The notes under the pieces were generated by a model, which made no database searches, was not told where the DNA came from, and worked only from the letters and a program-made list of their open reading frames with translations. 10,603 bases of DNA, from positions 1 through 10,603 of the forward strand of contig CAZSIR010000107.1 of NCBI GenBank assembly GCA_964606765.1. The letters are read 5' to 3'. The DNA is from Ga0077527 sp964606765. GTDB lineage: Bacteria; Pseudomonadota; Gammaproteobacteria; Burkholderiales; SG8-41. Below are positions 6,207 through 10,603 of this stretch, piece by piece (position 1 is the first letter of the stretch; each line of letters opens with the position of its first letter). The translations under genes were made by a program, and so were the position numbers.

Positions 6207-8210
6207 TCAATCGTAAAGATGGCAGCGCGCGGCATGCGACGCGCTGAAGACATGCTCGTCCGGAAATTTTCCCGCGCACTGCGGCAGCGCCGCACCGCAA
6301 CGCGGATGAAAATGGCAGCCTGCGGGCGGATGCAGGGGTGACGGCGGGTCGCCGGTGACACGAATCACCTTTCGCAGCGCATGCGGATCGGCCACCGGCA
6401 CTGCCGACAGCAGCGCCTGCGTGTAGGGATGTTTCGGCGCATGCAGCACTTCCGCCACCGCCCCGCGCTCGACGATGCGCCCGAGATACATCACCGCCAC
6501 CTCATCGGCCATGTACTCGATGACCGACATGTTGTGGCTGATGAACAGGTAAGCCAGGCCTTTCTCGCGCTGCAGGCGTTTCAGCAGGTTGAGTATCTGC
6601 GCCTGCACCGAGACATCCAGCGCGCTGGTCGGCTCATCGCAGACGATGAGCGCAGGCTCCACCGACAGGGCGCGGGCAATCGCGATGCGCTGGCGCTGTC
6701 CGCCGGAAAATTCGTGGGGATAACGGGATTTGACATCGGCAGCGAGCCCCACTTCACCCAGCAGCGCATCGATGCGCGCCGCACGGCCTGCCGCATCGCC
6801 GCCAACGCCCAGCGCCAGCATGCCTTCCTCCAGCGCATCGCCTATGCGCACCCGCGGATTCAGCGAGGCATAAGGATCCTGGAAAATGATCTGTGCATGG
6901 CGGCGGCGATCACGCAACGCAGCTGTGTTCAGCCCGAGCAGGTCGACGCCCCCGAACATCACACGCCCGCCGGTCGCCGGCACCAGCCGCAGCAAACCCT
7001 TGCCGACCGTGGTTTTGCCGCAACCGGATTCGCCGACAAGGCCCAGCGTGCGGCCGGGGGCGATGCTTAATGACACGCCGTCCACCGCTTTAACTTGACC
7101 GCTTACACGCTGCAATAATCCTTTGCGAATTGGAAAATGCACCTTGAGATCTTCGACTTGGAGCAGCGATGAATGATGAGTGCTGACTGATGAGTGAACT
7201 ACATCGCGCGATTCCGCCTTTCGCTCATCACTCATCACTCCTCGCTCATCGCTGCCGTACAAGTGGCATTTCACCTGCCGCCCATCGCCTGCGGCGGACC
7301 ACTGCGGAATCACATCCGTGCAATGCGCCAGCGCGCTGTCGCAACGCTCGGCAAAACGGCAACCCGTGAAGCGCCGCGTCAACGGCGGCACCGAACCACG
7401 GATCGCCGCCAGGGTTTTTCCGCGCGCATGGTCCGGCAGGGAGGCAAACAGCTTGCGTGAATAAGGATGGGCCGGAGCGGTGAAAAACGCCGGCACCGGC
7501 GCGGTTTCGATGATTTCGCCGGCGTACATCACCGCCACCCGCTGCGCCATCTGCGCCACCACGCCAAGATCGTGCGTGATCAGCAGCATCGCCATGCCGC
7601 GCGAGCGCTGCAGGTCGCGCAACAGGTCGAGCACCTGCGCCTGCACCGTGACATCCAGCGCGGTCGTCGGCTCGTCGGCGATCAGCAGATCCGGATCGCA
7701 GGCCAGCGCAATGGCGATCATCACCCGCTGCTTCATGCCGCCGGACATCTGGAAGGGATATTCGGCCATGCGCCGCCGCGCATCGGGCATGCGCACCGCA
7801 TCCAGCAGCTCCAGCACCCGCGCCTCCACGGCGGGGCCGGTCAGCGCGGTATGCCGGGTCACCGCTTCGGCAATCTGCGCGCCGACGGTCATCACCGGAT
7901 TCAGCGACAGCCCCGGTTCCTGAAAAATCATTGCCACGCGCCGGCCGCGTACATCGCGCATGCGCGATTCCGGCAAGGCCAGCAGGTTCTCCCCCGCCAG
8001 TTCGACCACGCCGCCGGCGATTTCACCGGCCTCGGGCAGCAGGCGCATGATCGACAGCGCGGTCATCGACTTGCCGCAACCGGATTCGCCGACCAGCGCA
8101 AAGGTTTCTCCGGGGGCAATGTCGAAGGAAACGCCGTCCACGGCGCGTACCGGCGCCGCGCCGCCGCGGATCTGCGTGGTCAAGCCCGTCACTTTCAGCA
8201 GCGTGCTCAT
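6207..8210 (-). CDS. Fused double ATPase of a peptide-type ABC importer (YejF/DppD-DppF-like)
   Basis: This 667-residue protein carries two complete ABC ATPases that would power the permeases encoded just upstream, importing peptides or similar solutes. Half 1 (about 1-320) has Walker A GESGCGKS at 41-48, signature MSGGMKQR at 155-162, Walker B LLIADEP at 175-181 and H-loop H213. Half 2 (about 350-667) has Walker A GESGCGKT at 393-400, signature FSGGQRQR at 501-508, Walker B LIVCDEP at 521-527 and H559. Each half ends in an oligopeptide-transporter C-terminal domain with HPY and four cysteines (C284/C290/C297/C315; C632/C638/C645/C663), which, as I recall, the 529-aa E. coli YejF lacks. The linker (about 319-350, Ser/His/Glu-rich) is encoded by inverted heptamer repeats. 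An in-frame ATG at 7235 (M326) could make half 2 separately. The start overlaps the upstream permease stop by ATGA. Confidence 0.92.
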   Translation of the reverse strand: MSTLLKVTGLTTQIRGGAAPVRAVDGVSFDIAPGETFALVGESGCGKSMTALSIMRLLPEAGEIAGGVVELAGENLLALPESRMRDVRGRRVAMIFQEPGLSLNPVMTVGAQIAEAVTRHTALTGPAVEARVLELLDAVRMPDARRRMAEYPFQMSGGMKQRVMIAIALACDPDLLIADEPTTALDVTVQAQVLDLLRDLQRSRGMAMLLITHDLGVVAQMAQRVAVMYAGEIIETAPVPAFFTAPAHPYSRKLFASLPDHARGKTLAAIRGSVPPLTRRFTGCRFAERCDSALAHCTDVIPQWSAAGDGRQVKCHLYGSDERGVMSDERKAESRDVVHSSVSTHHSSLLQVEDLKVHFPIRKGLLQRVSGQVKAVDGVSLSIAPGRTLGLVGESGCGKTTVGKGLLRLVPATGGRVMFGGVDLLGLNTAALRDRRRHAQIIFQDPYASLNPRVRIGDALEEGMLALGVGGDAAGRAARIDALLGEVGLAADVKSRYPHEFSGGQRQRIAIARALSVEPALIVCDEPTSALDVSVQAQILNLLKRLQREKGLAYLFISHNMSVIEYMADEVAVMYLGRIVERGAVAEVLHAPKHPYTQALLSAVPVADPHALRKVIRVTGDPPSPLHPPAGCHFHPRCGAALPQCAGKFPDEHVFSASHAARCHLYD
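7163..7255. repeat. Inverted heptamer-repeat element inside the double-ATPase gene
   Basis: Two 34-nt arms, 7163-7196 and 7222-7255, are inverted relative to each other and match at 28 of 34 positions by hand alignment, with a 25-nt loop (7197-7221). Each arm is itself a run of about four degenerate 7-nt units of the type TCATCAC (for example TCATCAC, TCCTCGC, TCATCGC in the right arm read on the plus strand) ending in the shared TGC. The element encodes the low-complexity linker between the two ATPase halves and keeps the frame open. Short heptamer tandem repeats like this are usually intergenic. It looks like former spacer DNA between two separate ATPase genes, which is inference. Confidence 0.75.
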
Positions 8211-9637
8211 GAACGTCCGCCCACGATTAACCGGGGATCAAAGGCATCTCTCACCGCATCAGCAAACAGATTGGCTGCCAGCACCAGCGTCAGCATGAAC
8301 ACAAAGGCGGCAGCCAGCGACCACCACACCATGGGCTCGCGCGCCATTTCCAGGCGTGCGCTGTTGATCATGGTGCCGAAACTGATCATCGACGGATCGA
8401 CGCCGACGCCGACATAGGACAACACCGCCTCCGCCAGCACCAGTCCGCTGAAATCCATGACCAGCGCGATCATCACGATGTGCATCACGTTGGGCGTGAT
8501 GTGGCGCATCATGATGCGCCAGTGCGATACGCCAAAGGCATGCGCCGCCTGGATGTATTCCATCTCGCGCAGTTTGAGCGCCTCGCCGCGCAGCAGCCGG
8601 CACAGTCCCGTCCAGCTGGTGACGCCGAGGATCACGCACAATGCGAGCAGCCGCACATCGGCGCGGATTTCGGTGCTGGGGAACAGTTCCGCATGGTTTT
8701 CGATGTAGACCTGCATCATCAGCACCGAGGCCGCGATCAGCAGCACGCCGGGTATCGACGACAGGGTGGTGTAGAGGTACTGGATGGCATCGTCGATCCA
8801 GCCCCTGAAGTAACCCGCCATCAGCCCCAGCACCAGTGCAAAGGGCAGCATCACCAGCGTCGCCAGCGTGCCGATGACCAGCCCCGTGCGTATGCTCTTC
8901 AGCGCCTGGTACAACACGTCCTGCCCGACTTTGTCGGTACCCAGCACGTGGTAGTACGGCGCCAGCGCCGCCGCCGGGGCAATCAGCGCCAGCATCAACC
9001 CCAGGGCGCAGAACACCGCCCGCCACTGCACCGCGGTGCGCCCGGCCCAGGCATCGCGCCAAACCTGCCCGATGCCGGCATCCCTGCCTCGCGCCACAGC
9101 TGCGCAAATGCCAATGGCCGCAACAAACCACAACAACAATCCGAAGGTCAGGCCGCGAAAGGCCTTCAACACAACATCCCGGCACCAGTCCGCCTGCGGA
9201 TCCTTGAGGTGCGCGCCGCCATGACGCAGGCGCGGAAACACCCGCGCTTCGCTGCCCGCCTCCTTGCCGTCCTGCAGTTGCACGGTTTCCTTGGCGTAAA
9301 GATGCGTGGCCAGCGGCGCGGAGTAGGTTTTTTCACGCGTGACGCGCAGCGGCTCCAGGACACGGTCGAGCACGCTGCGCACTTCCGTCGACCACGCCGT
9401 CTTGCCGTCCTGCTTCGGCAATGCTGCGCGGTAATGCACGGAGTCGAGCAGCCCGACCAGCACAAACACAGCCAGCACCGAAGCCGCCGCCATGCCGCTG
9501 GCGCTGCGCGTGACGCGCCCCCAGGGCGCGCGCAGATGCGGATGCCCGCGGGTGTACAGCGCGAAACCGATCGCCGCAAGCACCAGCAGCCAGACCAGCG
9601 CATCGCTCCACCACAGTTCAAAGCGGAAGGGCATCAT
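8207..9637 (-). CDS. Peptide-type ABC importer permease with N-terminal extension (OppC/YejE-like)
   Basis: A 476-residue inner-membrane permease. The C-terminal half (about 207-476) is a normal OppC/DppC/YejE unit: a membrane segment at 208-228, then the family motif LGTDKVGQDVLYQALKSIRTG (232-252), further membrane segments near 253-276, 293-310, 329-347, 385-408 and 435-457, and the EAA loop that contacts the ATPase (IQAAHAFG...RHITPN, 362-383). The end AVRDAFDP resembles YejE. The N-terminal ~206 residues are extra compared with OppC (about 300 aa): predicted membrane segments at 11-28, 46-65 and 159-182, with a charged, probably periplasmic stretch at 66-158 between the last two. ATG 9637 overlaps the upstream permease stop by ATGA. 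A second ATG follows directly. The stop overlaps the ATPase start by ATGA, so the three genes form one translationally coupled operon. Confidence 0.9.
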   Translation of the reverse strand: MMPFRFELWWSDALVWLLVLAAIGFALYTRGHPHLRAPWGRVTRSASGMAAASVLAVFVLVGLLDSVHYRAALPKQDGKTAWSTEVRSVLDRVLEPLRVTREKTYSAPLATHLYAKETVQLQDGKEAGSEARVFPRLRHGGAHLKDPQADWCRDVVLKAFRGLTFGLLLWFVAAIGICAAVARGRDAGIGQVWRDAWAGRTAVQWRAVFCALGLMLALIAPAAALAPYYHVLGTDKVGQDVLYQALKSIRTGLVIGTLATLVMLPFALVLGLMAGYFRGWIDDAIQYLYTTLSSIPGVLLIAASVLMMQVYIENHAELFPSTEIRADVRLLALCVILGVTSWTGLCRLLRGEALKLREMEYIQAAHAFGVSHWRIMMRHITPNVMHIVMIALVMDFSGLVLAEAVLSYVGVGVDPSMISFGTMINSARLEMAREPMVWWSLAAAFVFMLTLVLAANLFADAVRDAFDPRLIVGGRS

Positions 9638-10602
9638 GAGAAACGCACCCGCGGATCAACCAGCGTGTAGGAAATGTCGGTCAGGATCAGGCCGATGATG
9701 TAGAGCACCGAACCGAGGAACACCATGGCCCGCACAATGGCGAAATCCTGCTGGGTAATGGCATCGATGGTGTAACTGCCGAGGCCGGGTATGCCGAAAA
9801 AGGATTCGGTGATCAGGGCGCCCATGAACAGCAGCGGGATCACCACCACCACGCCGGTCAGGATCGGGATCATCGCGTTCTGCAGCACGTGGCGGAACAG
9901 CACCCGCGTCTCCGACAGCCCCTTGGCGCGCGCGGTGCGCACATAATCCCTGCTGATTTCCTCGAGGAATATGGTGCGGTACCAGCGCGCGCTGCTGCCG
10001 ATGCCGCTGATCACGCCGATCAGCACCGGCAACGCGAGAAACTTGATCGCGTCAAAACCCGTGTCGTAGCCGGAAATCGGCACCAGGCTCCACAGCTTGC
10101 CGAACACGAACTGGCCGCCGATGATGTAGAACAGGCCGGAGACCGACATCATCAGCACGCACAGCACCACGCCCCATAAATCGAGATAGCTGGCGCGGAA
10201 AAACGCCATCAGCAAGGCAAACGAGATGTAGACCAGCAGGCCGATGATGAAGGCCGGCAGCTGCACCGCGAGGCTGGGCCACATGCGCGTGCTGATGTCG
10301 TAACCGATATTGCGGCCCTGATCGGAAGCGCCGAACTCGAATACGAACAGTTTCGCAGATTTTTCGAAAAATACGGTCTCGGTGACCTTGCCCATCCCCG
10401 ATATTTTTTCGTTTATAAACAATGGTTTATCGTATCCCCGCTCACGCTTCCACTTGGCCACCGCCTCCGGGGTGACGCGTTTCGCGCCGAGCTGGGCGCG
10501 CGCCATGTCGTCCGGGGTGTTGACGAAAAAAAACAGCGCGAAGGTGAACACATTGACGCCCAGCAGCACGAACAGGCCGTAGATCAGGCGGCGGATGATG
10601 TA
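9634..10602 (-). CDS. Peptide-type ABC importer permease (OppB/YejB-like), start beyond right edge
   Basis: The first permease of the importer, 322 residues visible. The frame runs open to the right edge and begins YIIRRLIYGLF, the typical N-terminus of OppB/DppB/YejB proteins, so only a few residues including the start are missing. A GTG at 10569 is an internal codon of the first membrane segment and not a likely start. Visible features: first membrane segment (about 3-26), a soluble stretch with RERGYDKPL as in YejB (RYGFDKP), then five further hydrophobic segments, the EAA loop DYVRTARAKGLSETRVLFRHVLQNAMIP before the last part, and the family end DISYTLVDPRVRF. It is upstream of and overlaps the YejE-like permease by ATGA. 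The solute-binding protein expected with such operons is not in the window and may lie further right. Confidence 0.92.
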   Translation of the reverse strand, partial: YIIRRLIYGLFVLLGVNVFTFALFFFVNTPDDMARAQLGAKRVTPEAVAKWKRERGYDKPLFINEKISGMGKVTETVFFEKSAKLFVFEFGASDQGRNIGYDISTRMWPSLAVQLPAFIIGLLVYISFALLMAFFRASYLDLWGVVLCVLMMSVSGLFYIIGGQFVFGKLWSLVPISGYDTGFDAIKFLALPVLIGVISGIGSSARWYRTIFLEEISRDYVRTARAKGLSETRVLFRHVLQNAMIPILTGVVVVIPLLFMGALITESFFGIPGLGSYTIDAITQQDFAIVRAMVFLGSVLYIIGLILTDISYTLVDPRVRFS

Positions 10603-10603
10603 G

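Noticed and set aside
7163..7255. CRISPR-like or MITE interpretation of the repeat element
   Set aside because: There are no regular spacers, no target-site duplication visible at the ends, and the units are degenerate 7-mers within an open frame.
6207..8210. Assembly error or frameshift merging two ATPase genes
   Set aside because: The frame is continuous through the linker without any stop, and fused double ATPases are known (YejF type). An error in the repeat cannot be fully excluded without reads, so I kept one gene.
7467..8417. Plus-strand open frame (316 codons) opposite the first ATPase half
   Set aside because: Rich in His, Arg and Gln with no domain; it is the complement of Walker and signature motifs of the real gene.
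8480..9670. Plus-strand open frame (396 codons) opposite the YejE-like permease
   Set aside because: Arg/His/Gln-rich shadow frame; the minus strand encodes clear membrane segments and an EAA loop.

Overview
The window looks like a chromosomal segment of a GC-rich proteobacterium, most likely a betaproteobacterium. The reasons are the high and even GC content, the dense overlapping genes, and the order dnaQ-rnhA-methyltransferase<>gloB-mltD. Enterobacteria keep the same neighbourhood (dnaQ/rnhA/yafS/gloB/mltD). This assignment is inference from gene content and synteny; there is no rRNA or marker tree behind it. I see no tRNA, rRNA, CRISPR array, insertion sequence, integrase or phage gene.

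Layout. Positions 3-719 (+) hold the 3' part of nudC (NADH/NAD-capped RNA pyrophosphatase), cut by the left edge. It is followed 22 nt later by tal (transaldolase, 742-1833, +). A convergent, tightly packed three-gene operon comes next on the minus strand. It reads from a YafS-like methyltransferase (3778-3014) into rnhA (RNase HI, 3021-2545) and dnaQ (DNA polymerase III epsilon, 2545-1841). Its junctions overlap by 8 nt and 1 nt, so translation is probably coupled. The tal and dnaQ stop codons sit in the two arms of one small stem-loop (1829-1845).

Divergent from that operon, gloB (glyoxalase II, 3829-4599, +) has a near-consensus sigma70 promoter whose -35 box overlaps the start codon of the methyltransferase. 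A 180-nt spacer, AT-rich towards its 3' end, precedes mltD (lytic transglycosylase lipoprotein with LysM, 4780-6183, +). This mltD product ends in an unusual lysine/alanine/proline-rich tail.

The right 4.4 kb, all minus strand, is the downstream part of a peptide-type ABC importer operon. It contains an OppB/YejB-like permease (right-truncated, 10602-9634), an OppC/YejE-like permease with an extra N-terminal membrane module (9637-8207), and a 667-residue double ATPase (8210-6207). The three genes overlap by ATGA junctions. The order B-E-F and the fused ATPase resemble E. coli yejABEF. The solute-binding protein is not in view and could lie beyond the right edge.

Most of the window is well-understood housekeeping. 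The most unusual feature is inside the double ATPase gene. The linker joining its two otherwise complete ATPase halves is encoded by two inverted arms of degenerate TCATCAC-type heptamer repeats (7163-7255). This looks like intergenic repeat DNA captured into a coding sequence. Both halves also keep an identically spaced four-cysteine motif. I did not find a clear candidate for a wholly new biological system.
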